Assembly: GCF_001874645.1 (NCBI RefSeq)
Contig: NZ_CP017887.1
Span: forward strand, 1 to 64,000
From: Pseudomonas frederiksbergensis
Lineage (GTDB): Bacteria > Pseudomonadota > Gammaproteobacteria > Pseudomonadales > Pseudomonadaceae
Length of the DNA stretch: 64,000 nucleotides
Direction: 5' to 3'
In this document: positions 1 through 9,160 of the stretch, in pieces
Layout: each line of letters starts with the position of its first letter
Numbering within the stretch: the first letter of the stretch is position 1
Position numbers and translations under genes: made by a program
Notes under the pieces: model-generated
The model's input: only the letters and a program-made list of their open reading frames with translations
What the model was told of the DNA's origin: nothing
Databases searched by the model: none

Positions 1-1
1 G

Positions 2-415
<414 letters not shown>

Positions 416-499
416 CCACTACACCCGAGATTCCGTGAGGAACCAAAAAACCGCTAAAAGTAACGGATAGCGTCACTGGTATTAAATGAGAATCCCCCC

Positions 500-755
500 C
501 TAGTTATCGTTGCTACAAGTTCCCCAGATCGGGTAACGCAAAAGATGTTGCTGCCCTTGCGAATCTTCATACAGCATTTCCACTTCATGGATTCCACAAA
601 CATCATTCAGGTCGGGCGAGTGAAGCACTCGTTTCACATCCAGACGCATACCGTAGTAGTAATCCTCTGCAACGGGCTTCGCGGGGCCATCAGCGGCACC
701 AGCTATCGTGCTTAGGCCAAAAAAAACAGACTGACAGTACAACGGAAGCTTTCAT
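500..755 (-). pseudogene. DUF2790 small secreted protein, frameshifted in an 8-T run
   Basis: The mature part has the DUF2790 hallmarks of Pseudomonas (YGMRLDV, then VCGIHEVEMLYEDSQG, then a final C near the end), a family of small exported proteins of unknown function. The best start is the ATG at 755, preceded at 6 nt by a perfect AGGAGG (762-767) and encoding a signal peptide beginning MKASVVLSVC. That frame meets the rest of the protein only if one T is removed from the run of eight T on the coding strand (719-726). As read, translation from 755 runs out of frame. Either a real inactivation, slippage, or a sequencing error. The family call is firm; the state of the gene is not. Confidence 0.7.
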
Positions 756-1066
756 AGCTGACCTCCTAATGCATCACAGAGATGGCAGCGATCAAATAGT
801 GTTTGTCGTCCTACGTCTCGCGATAAACTCCCGTGCATCCCTTCACGCCGCGCCATACCGCTACCATTTGTAGGGCAGGATGCCCTTAAAAAAGCGTAGT
901 CTATGCCCGGTGTTAGATGTGTAAACTTGAACAAATTAAGCGGAGAAATTTGGCAGTCGCGGTTGTTACGACTGTGCGCGGCCTCTCATCGTGACGTCCT
1001 TTGCTGCATCCGCTGCTCTGCGACCTCAACTGGACTGCCCGCGCCACCACAGACAATTCCATCCTC
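756..1066. other. Intergenic stretch without a supported gene
   Basis: No reading frame here has a plausible start, ribosome binding site and protein-like composition. It separates the DUF2790 gene from IS remnants and was probably assembled from several insertion events. Confidence 0.5.
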
Positions 1067-1262
1067 CTAATGAGGCCCTTTCAAAGGCCTCAGGGCTTAC
1101 GCCGCCCAGATGGCTGTAACGGCGTATTCGGTTGTAAACACCTCAATGTAATCGAACACATTAGCCCGGGCCATATCCCGAGTTTTGTAGATCCGCTTGC
1201 GGATGCGTTCCTTTTTCAGGCTGCTGAAAAAAAGACTCGGCCACGGCATTGACGCTCCCATG
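1067..1262 (-). pseudogene. IS3-family transposase C-terminal remnant
   Basis: Read on the minus strand in shifting frames, this gives the classical IS3 end: NAVAESFF, then SSLKKERIRKRIYKTRDMAR, a segment VFDYIEVFYN-R-R-SHLGG, and VSPEAFERAS followed by a TAG stop at 1067-1069. At least two frame changes are needed, one in a T run near 1235 and one near 1130. Only the last ~65 residues remain and there is no catalytic core, so it cannot move. Confidence 0.75.
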
Positions 1263-1431
1263 CCAACAGATCTAGCCGAGTCAGCCAGATCCGCCAAGAT
1301 TAAGGGTACAGATCCGAATGGCACTTACTTAGCTGCCGACAGCGTCATTTAAGCGGGAAAATGGGAGAAGGCTAGCCTTGGTCTACGGTGATAGTTGCGA
1401 ACACACGCCGAAAACCAAGGACACAGCCCAA

Positions 1432-2025
1432 ATGAATCGTAGACGCCAAATTTTTCAGCATCAACAAAATCGCCTGCGTCAGCATGCTTCCAATGCAGAC
1501 GCCTACGCGTTCTTCGATTTGCTTACGGCCCCGCAGCTATTGCCCGTTGTAGATTCCTTACTTCCTGAACATCGGGAGCGGTTGTTCCGCCGACCGAAAC
1601 ACTTTCCATGTTTCTCGCCCAAGCGTTGGGGGCTGATCGCTCCTGTCAGAATGCCGTCAATGATTTTTCAATAAAACGCGTCTGTGGAGGCTTGAGCCCT
1701 GGCAGCACCAGGACCGGGGGTTATTGCAAAGCCAGAAAGCGCCTACCTGTCGAAATGGTCTCTACATTGCTCCATCACACAGGTGCACTGATCAGCGATC
1801 ATGCCCCAACGTCCTGGCGCTGGCTAAACCGACCGGTACGGCTGGTAGATGGCACTACGATCAGCATGCCCGATACGGCGGAAAATCAGGCGGCCTATCC
1901 TCAATCTGGTAGTCAGAAAGCCGGTCTTGGTTTCCCGCTGTTTCGAATGGTCGGTATCGTTTGTTTGGCCAGTGGGGCTGTCTTAGATGCTGCCGTGGGC
2001 CGTTTCCACGGCAAGGGCGGGGATT
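1432..2025 (+). pseudogene. IS4-family transposase, frameshifted and truncated
   Basis: The frame from ATG 1432 (MNRRRQIFQHQQNRLRQHAS) matches the N-terminal part of IS4-family transposases. Near 1588 one base appears lost, and the match continues in another frame with LSMFLAQALGADRSCQNAV, then VRLVDGTTISMPDT, where the first catalytic Asp lies in LVDGT, and GAVLDAAVGRFHGKGGD. Homology stops at about 2025, before the remaining DDE residues; unrelated sequence leading into the first dnaB follows. A decayed, non-functional copy. Confidence 0.75.
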
Positions 2026-2112
2026 ATTCCCATGTGCCGGAGAATACGTTCATCTAAGAGCGCCGCTGCTTCCTGGATGCATGCCGGAATGGAAGTCCTC
2101 ACCGCTGCCTGT

Positions 2113-3723
2113 ATGATTGCGTTCGGCTTCCTGCGGGCGATTTTCCACTCCAAATGGGCCTTCCGGCTGATTCTCGGCACCGACCAAAGCAGACATCTTG
2201 ATGAACCTACCCACCCCGATGAGCCAACAGAAGCATTTCGGATTCCGCCTCACTCTATCGAGGCCGAGCAAGCAGTGCTTGGTGGGTTGCTTTTGGATAA
2301 CTCTACGTTCGAGTCGATGATTGACTTGGTTTCTGCGGACGATTTTTTTCTGGCAGACCACCGAACGATTTTTCACGCCATCAGCACCCTTGCTGACCGA
2401 GGTATGGCGTTTGACGTCGTCACCCTTCATGACCAACTGAGCAGCGAGACTCAACTTGAGCAGCCGGGGCATCTGAATTACTTACGGGAGCTTTTGGCCA
2501 ACACCCCATCTATCGCCAACATCGAGTCTTACGCGAGCCTGATCAGGGAACGTGCAAAGCTTCGGCAGATTATCTCGACCTGTGATGACATAACCCATAA
2601 TGCGTTGAGCCCAAACGGTAGAACCGCTCCTGATCTTATTGAAGATGCAGAACGGAGAATGCTCATGCTCGTTAACTCAAGCCGAAAGCGCGGCGGCCCT
2701 AAAGCTGTTACTCAACTCCTAACCAGGGCTAAAAAGAAAATCGATGCGCGCTCAAAGTCAGCGAAGGCCATTACAGGTCTGTCGTCGGGCTTTAGCGATC
2801 TGGATCGAAAGATTGATGGTTTTCAACCCGCGGATCTGATCATCGTTGCTGGTCGACCTTCGATGGGGAAAACGACTTTCGCGATGAATCTCGTAGAAAA
2901 CGCGGTTCTTCAGGGCGAGAAGCCCGTGCTGGTTTACTCCCTGGAAATGCCAGGCGAATCATTGATTATGCGCATGCTGGCATCCTTGGGCCGCGTCGAT
3001 CTGACAAAGTTTCGCTCTGGACGACTAGAGGACAATGATTGGCCCCGCCTGTCCTCGGCAATCGATCTTCTCAACGATCGTAAACTGTTCATTGACGATA
3101 CATCGAGCATCAGTCCGTCAGAAATGCGGTCCCGCACACGACGCATAGTCCGGGAGCACGGTGAGCTCGCGCTGATCATGGTCGATTACCTGCAGTTGAT
3201 GCAGATCCCCGGCGCCAGCGGCCTGAACCGCACGAATGAAATTTCGGAGATTTCTCGATCACTAAAAGCGCTGGCCAAAGAGTTCAACTGCCCCGTAGTA
3301 GCTTTGTCTCAGCTCAACCGATCCCTGGAACAACGTCCTGATAAACGCCCCGTCAACTCTGACCTGCGTGAGTCTGGCGCGATCGAACAGGACGCGGACG
3401 TGATTATGTTTGTGTACCGGGATGAAATTTATCACCCGGACACCAAATTCAAAGGGACCGCGGAAATCATCATCGGTAAACACCGTGAAGGCCCTACCGG
3501 TTTCTGCAGGTTGAATTTCCTTGACCGTTTCACACGGTTCGAATCGCTCCTACCTGGTACCCATGCCTTCACCGACCTCGAACTGGGCATCACGGAGGTC
3601 ATTGATGAACATCCTCGCTTAGGCAGGATGGTCGCCTCCGAGCTGGCCACACAAAGCAAATTAGTGAGGGTCATGACCCCATTATTTGGAATCAAGCGAG
3701 GTTCCAGCCGACCCAAAAAATAG
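2113..3723 (+). CDS. Replicative DNA helicase DnaB paralogue 1
   Basis: Hexameric 5'-3' replicative helicase. The N-terminal primase-interacting domain begins at PPHSIEAEQAVLGG, followed by the RecA-like motor with Walker A GRPSMGKTT, Walker B LALIMVDYLQLMQ, the SQLNRSLEQR segment and DLRESGAIEQDAD. It is very close to the second DnaB just downstream but has lower GC, a divergent N-terminal half and a C-terminal extension of about 50 residues. The start is uncertain: homology begins only at about 2240, the stretch before it carries no ribosome binding site, and an out-of-frame ATG at 2200 could be the original start if one base was lost. The sequence immediately upstream is IS4 debris, so the 5' end may have been replaced. 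Confidence 0.8.
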   Translation: MIAFGFLRAIFHSKWAFRLILGTDQSRHLDEPTHPDEPTEAFRIPPHSIEAEQAVLGGLLLDNSTFESMIDLVSADDFFLADHRTIFHAISTLADRGMAFDVVTLHDQLSSETQLEQPGHLNYLRELLANTPSIANIESYASLIRERAKLRQIISTCDDITHNALSPNGRTAPDLIEDAERRMLMLVNSSRKRGGPKAVTQLLTRAKKKIDARSKSAKAITGLSSGFSDLDRKIDGFQPADLIIVAGRPSMGKTTFAMNLVENAVLQGEKPVLVYSLEMPGESLIMRMLASLGRVDLTKFRSGRLEDNDWPRLSSAIDLLNDRKLFIDDTSSISPSEMRSRTRRIVREHGELALIMVDYLQLMQIPGASGLNRTNEISEISRSLKALAKEFNCPVVALSQLNRSLEQRPDKRPVNSDLRESGAIEQDADVIMFVYRDEIYHPDTKFKGTAEIIIGKHREGPTGFCRLNFLDRFTRFESLLPGTHAFTDLELGITEVIDEHPRLGRMVASELATQSKLVRVMTPLFGIKRGSSRPKK

Positions 3724-3805
3724 CTCCCGTGAAGTCACTACTTCCGTTGCGCCCCTCAAAGGTCGCTTATCTAAGGTCAGCTTCTAACCCATTGGGCTCG
3801 TGTCT

Positions 3806-5203
3806 ATGAACGATTTTTCCGCTCCTGAGCAATACGATCTGCAAACCTCCGCACTGAAGGTGCCGCCGCACTCCATCGAGGCCGAGCAAGCCGTGCTCGG
3901 CGGTCTGATGCTGGACAACAACGCCTGGGAGCGCGTGCTCGATCAGGTCTCGGACGGTGATTTCTATCGCCATGACCACCGCCTGATTTTCCGTGCGATC
4001 GCCAAGCTGGCTGATCAGAACTCGCCGATCGACGTCGTGACCCTGTCCGAGCAATTGGACAAGGAAGGTCAGACCTCGCAAGTCGGCGGTCTCGGTTACC
4101 TGGGCGAATTGGCGAAAAACACGCCGTCCGTCGCCAACATCAAGGCCTATGCCCAGATCGTGCGCGCACGGGCGACCTTGCGGCAGTTGATCGGTATCGC
4201 TACCGAGATTGCCGACAGCGCCTTCAACCCGGAAGGCCGCACGGCTGAAGAGATTCTCGACGAAGCCGAGCGGCAGATTTTCCAGATCGCCGAAGCGCGT
4301 CCGAAAACCGGTGGCCCGGTGAGCGTCAACGACCTGCTGACCAAGGCCATCGACCGTATCGACACCTTGTTCAACACTGACAACGCCATCACCGGCCTGT
4401 CCACCGGCTACACCGACCTCGACGAGAAGACCAGCGGTCTGCAACCGTCTGACTTGATCATCGTCGCCGGTCGTCCATCGATGGGTAAGACCACCTTTGC
4501 GATGAACCTGGTGGAGAACGCCGTGTTGCGCAGCGACAAGGCGGTGCTGGTGTACTCACTGGAGATGCCAGGCGAATCGCTGATCATGCGTATGTTGTCG
4601 TCCCTGGGTCGGATCGATCAGACCAAGGTCCGTGCCGGTCGCCTGGAAGACGACGATTGGCCGCGCCTGACCTCGGCGGTCAACCTGCTCAACGATCGGA
4701 AGCTGTTCATTGACGATACTGCCGGTATCAGCCCATCTGAAATGCGTGCGCGTACTCGACGTCTGGTGCGTGAGCACGGTGAAGTGGGCCTGATCATGAT
4801 CGACTACCTGCAGCTAATGCAGATCCCGGGCTCCGGTGGCGATAACCGGACCAACGAGATTTCCGAGATTTCTCGCTCGTTAAAGGCTCTGGCCAAGGAA
4901 TTCAACTGCCCGGTGGTGGCGCTGTCGCAGCTCAACCGCTCCCTGGAGCAACGTCCGAACAAGCGCCCGATCAACTCCGACCTGCGGGAATCCGGAGCGA
5001 TCGAGCAGGATGCCGACGTCATCATGTTCGTGTACCGGGACGAGGTGTACCACCCGGAAACCGAACACAAGGGCATCGCCGAGATCATCATCGGCAAGCA
5101 GCGGAACGGTCCAATCGGTACGGCTCGACTGGCTTTCATCGGCAAATACACGCGCTTCGAAAACCTTGCGCCTGGCAGTTATAACTTTGGAGATGATGAG
5201 TAA
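3806..5203 (+). CDS. dnaB: Replicative DNA helicase DnaB paralogue 2
   Basis: Full-length DnaB of 465 residues from ATG 3806 (MNDFSAPEQYDLQTSALKVP), the length and N-terminus of Pseudomonas chromosomal DnaB; an upstream in-frame GTG at 3800 is less likely. All motor motifs are intact: GRPSMGKTTFAMN, VGLIMIDYLQLMQ, SQLNRSLEQR, and the arginine-finger region RESGAIEQDAD. Codon use is GC-rich like a chromosomal gene, unlike its neighbour. It unwinds DNA ahead of the replisome and recruits DnaG. On a plasmid next to an iteron replicon it may provide helicase loading independent of the host copy, or this is a captured chromosomal gene. It follows paralogue 1 by about 80 nt in the same direction. 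Confidence 0.92.
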   Translation: MNDFSAPEQYDLQTSALKVPPHSIEAEQAVLGGLMLDNNAWERVLDQVSDGDFYRHDHRLIFRAIAKLADQNSPIDVVTLSEQLDKEGQTSQVGGLGYLGELAKNTPSVANIKAYAQIVRARATLRQLIGIATEIADSAFNPEGRTAEEILDEAERQIFQIAEARPKTGGPVSVNDLLTKAIDRIDTLFNTDNAITGLSTGYTDLDEKTSGLQPSDLIIVAGRPSMGKTTFAMNLVENAVLRSDKAVLVYSLEMPGESLIMRMLSSLGRIDQTKVRAGRLEDDDWPRLTSAVNLLNDRKLFIDDTAGISPSEMRARTRRLVREHGEVGLIMIDYLQLMQIPGSGGDNRTNEISEISRSLKALAKEFNCPVVALSQLNRSLEQRPNKRPINSDLRESGAIEQDADVIMFVYRDEVYHPETEHKGIAEIIIGKQRNGPIGTARLAFIGKYTRFENLAPGSYNFGDDE

Positions 5204-5279
5204 TCTAACTCATCACCTGTTGCTAATTGCTTCCTGTGGGGCAGTCTTTGGGCTTGCATTATTACGCGTCATGGGATGA
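5196..5279 (+). CDS. Possible 27-residue single-membrane-span peptide
   Basis: An ATG overlapping the dnaB stop region begins a 27-codon frame, MSNLTHHLLLIASCGAVFGL then ALLRVMG, with a hydrophobic core long enough for one membrane span. A GGAG lies 5 nt before the preceding ATG (GGAGATGATG). Such a short frame can arise by chance; it is listed because start, Shine-Dalgarno and composition agree. No function can be assigned. Confidence 0.25.
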   Translation: MSNLTHHLLLIASCGAVFGLALLRVMG

Positions 5280-5395
5280 TTACTGCGAGTATTCGAAGGA
5301 TGCGAAATTGCACCCCACTTGACACCCGGATGCAGCCCTATGGCCCATCAAGTCGCCATGAATACGCCACAATCACAGCGAACACGGAAGCTACC

Positions 5396-5797
5396 ATGCG
5401 AAATACCTCTATAATCCGCCAAGCTATTTTTGATGTTTCGTGTTCTGTCCGTTCCGATTTTGAAATGCAGACGTCCTCCTCGATGAGTGCGCTGGATAAT
5501 CTATGCGGCCCTATGAGCGAGTCATTGACTGCTGCTCTAATGGTCGCCGGCTTCGATGCCTGCACTGTTCGTGGAACCTACTTTGATTGCGATCCGAGTT
5601 ATGTTCCCGATTTTACTGAATGGGACGAAGAAGCAGTTGAAGGGCATGATTCAGCCAATGGTTACTCCCACTGCTGGGTATCGTGCGAAGGCTTGTTCAT
5701 CGACATCTGCGCCGCCCAGTTTCACCCTCATGAAAGGGACAAATATCGAGTGGTCGTGGTCAATCAAGATAGCCTCGACTATCAGGTAGATCAGTAA
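5396..5797 (+). CDS. Hypothetical protein with Cys/His transglutaminase-like pattern
   Basis: I chose ATG 5396 because CGGAAG lies 5 nt upstream; the longer frame from 5276 has no such signal. The 133-residue product is acidic and contains YSHCWVSCEGLFIDICAAQF, a layout (small-x-HxWV...DxxAxQF) seen in small plasmid and phage proteins with a transglutaminase-like or papain-like fold, where a Cys earlier in the chain (CTVRGTYFDC) could be the nucleophile. This is a pattern resemblance only. It stands alone between dnaB and a convergent operon. Confidence 0.6.
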   Translation: MRNTSIIRQAIFDVSCSVRSDFEMQTSSSMSALDNLCGPMSESLTAALMVAGFDACTVRGTYFDCDPSYVPDFTEWDEEAVEGHDSANGYSHCWVSCEGLFIDICAAQFHPHERDKYRVVVVNQDSLDYQVDQ

Positions 5798-5853
5798 CTA
5801 AAAATCATGAGCATGAAACCACTGGGTAATCCCGGAAAAACAGCTCCACCACA

Positions 5854-5871
5854 AGCCCTGCTTGCGGGGCT
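5854..5871. terminator. Hairpin between convergent genes
   Basis: AGCCC (5854-5858) pairs with GGGCT (5867-5871) around a 7-8 nt loop in the gap between the two convergent genes. No strong U tract follows on either strand, so it is a weak candidate. Confidence 0.4.
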
Positions 5872-5880
5872 AAGCCAGCA

Positions 5881-6975
5881 TTACAACGCCTCAAAGCTCA
5901 AGGTCTGCGCGGTGGCCTGAATTGTGGTCGGAATGCTAACCACGATCGGCGCGCGGAGCTCGTCAGCGTGAATGCGTACCTGGATTGAAGTCAGCTCGGA
6001 GGGTGGAGTGACCAAAAATATGTCGCCGCTTGGGACCGACTCTCCAGCATGAATTTTCCCAAAGCTGAATACGGCGGTGAGCCGATCGGGCTCCATGTGC
6101 TCGTCGAAGGGTGGATTTAGCAAGGTAGCGAGGTTGGCAACTTTCGGTACCGTATCGGTGCTGGGCATATCCTCAAGTTCAGCTTTAACACGCAGAGTTC
6201 CAGCTGGTTCAAAGCACAGGTGCACCCTCACGCTGTGTGCTGTTGCTGTGCCTCTGTTCACCAGGCTCAATCTGAATCCAAACGATCCTTTCTGCACCTG
6301 ATGGTAGAGAGCTAAGTCTCGATAGTAATTGCGATTCACCAGTATGTTGTTCAACTTGAGGTACCCGTGTGTCCCGTCGGTGTAGTCTGGGTACTCCTCC
6401 AACATCAAGTGTGTATAGGCAAAGCTGATGCCACTGTTGAGTGGTGTCTGACCTTCGATATTGGTTATCTCAACGGCCAGCAGGGGTTCACCTGTCGCTC
6501 CCCTCATGGCTTCCATTGCGCCCATTTTCGCTATCTGCGTTGGATCAGCGATCGCAGTTGAAGAGCCATAACGGACATACACGATGTCTTTATCAACAAT
6601 CCCATACTTTTTCTTTGCGTAGATCGGGCGCTCCTGAACCTCGATGGTGTAGAGCCCCAGCGAACGATCCTTGTACATGACTGCCCGGTAAGAGAACACC
6701 ACGTGCTTGTTTGTCTTTCCGTTGATGAACTGCTGCAGCCTCGAATCATCTGGGTGACGATTGACAGGGTAGAATTCCTGCTCATCCTCATCAAAGCCAA
6801 TCAGGATATAAGCGGGCTCCGTTCGCCAGGTATTGCTGAACGCCAGGATATCTTTGAGCAGTTCACTTTTTTTAACGTCATCGGACCCATCGGTAACGTA
6901 CCCTTCCCGCTTGTAATCGAGTGTGGTCCCTTCACCGGTGTAAAGCAGTCGATCGATCAAGTCTTCATCTGTCAT
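5881..6975 (-). CDS. AlbA_2 (Schlafen-like) domain protein
   Basis: The N-terminal ~150 residues have the AlbA_2/Schlafen AAA_4 signature: E-G-TLDYKREGY, then KKSELLKDILAFSNTW, then AYILIGFDED and a YVRYGSST segment. These domains occur in bacterial regulators and in defence-associated proteins and bind nucleic acid or nucleotides. The C-terminal ~200 residues form a beta-rich part I do not recognise. I prefer ATG 6975 (MTDEDLIDRLLYTGEG), where the domain starts, over the upstream ATG at 7026, which adds 17 unrelated residues. It is the last gene of a three-gene minus-strand run with the C39-like peptidase and the R-x4-H protein. Confidence 0.75.
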   Translation of the reverse strand: MTDEDLIDRLLYTGEGTTLDYKREGYVTDGSDDVKKSELLKDILAFSNTWRTEPAYILIGFDEDEQEFYPVNRHPDDSRLQQFINGKTNKHVVFSYRAVMYKDRSLGLYTIEVQERPIYAKKKYGIVDKDIVYVRYGSSTAIADPTQIAKMGAMEAMRGATGEPLLAVEITNIEGQTPLNSGISFAYTHLMLEEYPDYTDGTHGYLKLNNILVNRNYYRDLALYHQVQKGSFGFRLSLVNRGTATAHSVRVHLCFEPAGTLRVKAELEDMPSTDTVPKVANLATLLNPPFDEHMEPDRLTAVFSFGKIHAGESVPSGDIFLVTPPSELTSIQVRIHADELRAPIVVSIPTTIQATAQTLSFEAL

Positions 6976-7076
6976 GGGCGCACCTAGTTGAACAATACCG
7001 GTGAGTTCGAGTTCGCGGCGCACCATGGTCAGGTCTAAGCCGTCGTCTTTTAAGCAAGATTGGGAGGTTCGCGGAG

Positions 7077-7613
7077 TTAACTCTTGTGACCAGGACGCCT
7101 GACGGTGATCCAGTTTCCGTATGGCTTGAGCTCTGAAATTGATCGAAAGACAGTATCAAGCGGTGGATTACCGAAGCTAGGCAATGACCTTTCAGGGTCA
7201 TGGACGACAATCTCATACGCTGGGTGACTTTCCACCACCACCCAATGCCAACAATTAACGGGAGCCTCAGGGCCACAGCCCACCTTTACGACCCCCATTC
7301 CGCTCACATGACCCCACCCCTTCCATTGCATCATACGTGCTTCCAAGCGATGCTCGCTAAGAGCCGCGATCAGCTCACTGAAGTTTGAGGAAAACGGTTT
7401 GCGCTTCGGGCGACCATCGCCGTAGCCCAAACGAAGGAATGTTTCGCGTGCGTCCATATAGCTCGTACCGGCGAGCATGGCCAGACATGCTACGCCGCAA
7501 CCAAACGGATCTTCCTGGGAGACATGGCTGATTGTGCAAGACGACTCCCACTCCGGTACCGTCTCCAATATCGCCTGTGTTCTGTACTGTTCTTGAGTCA
7601 CTGTTCTAACCAT
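7077..7613 (-). CDS. C39-like papain-fold cysteine peptidase
   Basis: A 178-residue protein with the C39 layout: a Cys in EDPFGCGVACLAMLAGTSY (nucleophile) and a His in NCWHWVVVE followed by YEIVVHDPE, supplying the catalytic His and Asp. No signal peptide or membrane segment is visible, so it is not a complete bacteriocin exporter; soluble C39-like proteins may act on peptides or be inactive relatives. Its start overlaps the end of the upstream gene by 16 nt, implying translational coupling, and the AlbA_2 gene follows after 50 nt. Confidence 0.75.
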   Translation of the reverse strand: MVRTVTQEQYRTQAILETVPEWESSCTISHVSQEDPFGCGVACLAMLAGTSYMDARETFLRLGYGDGRPKRKPFSSNFSELIAALSEHRLEARMMQWKGWGHVSGMGVVKVGCGPEAPVNCWHWVVVESHPAYEIVVHDPERSLPSFGNPPLDTVFRSISELKPYGNWITVRRPGHKS

Positions 7614-8245
7614 ACCGCCAGCTTTTCGACCTCGCCGATCGCCGCATGTAGATCCTCACGAGTCACGTGGATTGCAGGATCGATTAGCCAGCGCCCACCG
7701 CAATCTTTCATCAGGTCCTTTTCATAGTCGCTAACGAACAATGGACTCGGGTATTTACGAAGCGTTGCAGGTTTATGGTTTGCTCGGGTGTCTGTGATCC
7801 AGTTGACATGCTGACTCGTATTTCTGGCGAGTACCACTTGTTCCAGGATGCTGAAGTCAGCAGGACAATTGGCCCAATTGACGCCGTGCTTCGCGAAACA
7901 AATCCGATAACCACGGATGAAGCCTTTCGCGAATGCCGCACGTCCACACTCGTTCTCACAATCCAATCCCGCGTTGCGTTCATACGTAGCGAACAATACT
8001 TTCAAGCTCTCCGAGAGCATTGAAACACAGGTTTGGCCAACTACTTCCAACCCTGTTTGTGCACGGAGCCATTCGTCAAGAAACGCGGGCTCATCGCTCA
8101 TCGTTTCAGGATCGAAATGCGGAGGCTCGAACGGTGCTTCTCCGGCATCGATTTTCCGGATTGTCTCCAGAAACGGCGCTGAGGCTTCGTCGAAATAGTG
8201 CCGGACGAAGACTGTGCGCTGCTCTAGAAAATATCTGACATCCAC
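7598..8245 (-). CDS. Hypothetical protein with HEPN-like R-x4-H motif
   Basis: A 215-residue, mostly helical, cytosolic protein of unknown family. Near residue 145 it has VLARNTSQHVNW; R-N-T-S-Q-H fits the R-x4-6-H motif of HEPN ribonucleases, and the preceding helical ILEQVV is compatible, but this short motif alone is weak evidence. It is the first gene of the three-gene run, and its end overlaps the C39-like gene. HEPN, peptidase and AlbA_2 modules all recur in defence loci, which is why the trio is flagged. Confidence 0.6.
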   Translation of the reverse strand: MDVRYFLEQRTVFVRHYFDEASAPFLETIRKIDAGEAPFEPPHFDPETMSDEPAFLDEWLRAQTGLEVVGQTCVSMLSESLKVLFATYERNAGLDCENECGRAAFAKGFIRGYRICFAKHGVNWANCPADFSILEQVVLARNTSQHVNWITDTRANHKPATLRKYPSPLFVSDYEKDLMKDCGGRWLIDPAIHVTREDLHAAIGEVEKLAVWLEQ

Positions 8246-8323
8246 TCGACCTACTCCATGGCTGATTGATGCGGTGCAGCGAAGGGCCCTATCTTTCTAT
8301 CCCCAACCAGGTTGAATGTGAAT

Positions 8324-9076
8324 TCAACCCACCGCGGCCAGGGCTTCGAGGGGCTCAAGGGGCTCAGAGAGGTCCAGGCGCATCTGATCGCTTTCCTTGA
8401 ACCGGAATGTCAGTCGCTTCACGGTACGGCCCTCGGTGTGAGTTTCGTAGGTGATATCAAGGTTACTCTTGGCCTTCAGCTCCTTGATCGACGGGTCGAT
8501 GACTTTCTGGCGCAGGTTGTTGAACCTGGCGTAGCTGTCACCCAACTCCAACATTTCCCGAAATGCATCGACTTCGATCGTGTACCAACCGGTTTCACGG
8601 AACTGCATAAACAGCTCGAACATTCGGATCGAGTGAATGCTGTTCAGATGGGCCACACGCCTCAACTCATAAGTCGTGAAGTGCTTGTTGAGCATACTGA
8701 GGTACGGGAGAACGTGAACCGTAAAGTGCAGCGTCGCGCAGCCCTCGCCTTTCTCGTATTCAACGCGATCAACCCAGCGAAAACGCACAGTCTTAGATTT
8801 GCTCTCTTTGGTCTTGATGTCGCGGTCGTACAACGTGTTGCAGGCGTCAATCATTGCCTCGTAGGCTTGCTTGAGCGGGATGTTGTAAACATCGGCAAAA
8901 TCCGTCGCGCGAACAGTGATTGGCTTATGGATCGGCTTACGTGAGTCGATCTGCCCAATCGTGATGAGCAACAACCGCTGCTCCTGCAATGTGAGCTTGT
9001 ACGACGCCGACACCAGATCGTTGGCCTTCGTGACCTTGTGACTGGTTTGTGGCTGCACCACGACGATATCGTTCAT
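8324..9076 (-). CDS. repA: Plasmid replication initiator, Rep_3 family
   Basis: A 250-residue initiator of the Rep_3 superfamily (relatives of R6K pi, F RepE). It has two winged-helix halves: the first with NDLVSASYKLTLQEQRLLLITIG, the second with LNSIHSIRMFELFMQF and GDSYARFNNLRQKVIDPSIKELKA, and a typical RTVKRLTFRFKE end. Such proteins bind iterons as monomers to open the origin and repress their own promoter as dimers. The iteron array lies directly upstream, and inverted half-sites flank its start codon, so autoregulation is likely. Start ATG 9076 is the only plausible one. Confidence 0.93.
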   Translation of the reverse strand: MNDIVVVQPQTSHKVTKANDLVSASYKLTLQEQRLLLITIGQIDSRKPIHKPITVRATDFADVYNIPLKQAYEAMIDACNTLYDRDIKTKESKSKTVRFRWVDRVEYEKGEGCATLHFTVHVLPYLSMLNKHFTTYELRRVAHLNSIHSIRMFELFMQFRETGWYTIEVDAFREMLELGDSYARFNNLRQKVIDPSIKELKAKSNLDITYETHTEGRTVKRLTFRFKESDQMRLDLSEPLEPLEALAAVG

Positions 9077-9144
9077 CGACTAAATACCAAAACTCGTTTA
9101 GTCGAATGTAATCGACTACGAGAGAAAAGGGAAATAGTCGATTC
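9077..9144. promoter_or_regulatory. repA operator: inverted iteron half-sites
   Basis: CGACTAAA at 9077-9084 and TTTAGTCG at 9097-9104 form an inverted repeat touching the repA start codon. Further half-sites, ATCGACTA (about 9111) and TAGTCGATT (from 9135), follow. The halves match the TTAGTCG core of the iterons, the arrangement used for dimer repression in RepE/pi systems. Confidence 0.75.
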
Positions 9145-9160
9145 AATTTATTTTCAGGAG

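Noticed and set aside
1128..1140. GGTTGTAAAC similar to the E. coli Ter core
   Set aside because: It lies inside an IS3 remnant and matches only part of the core.
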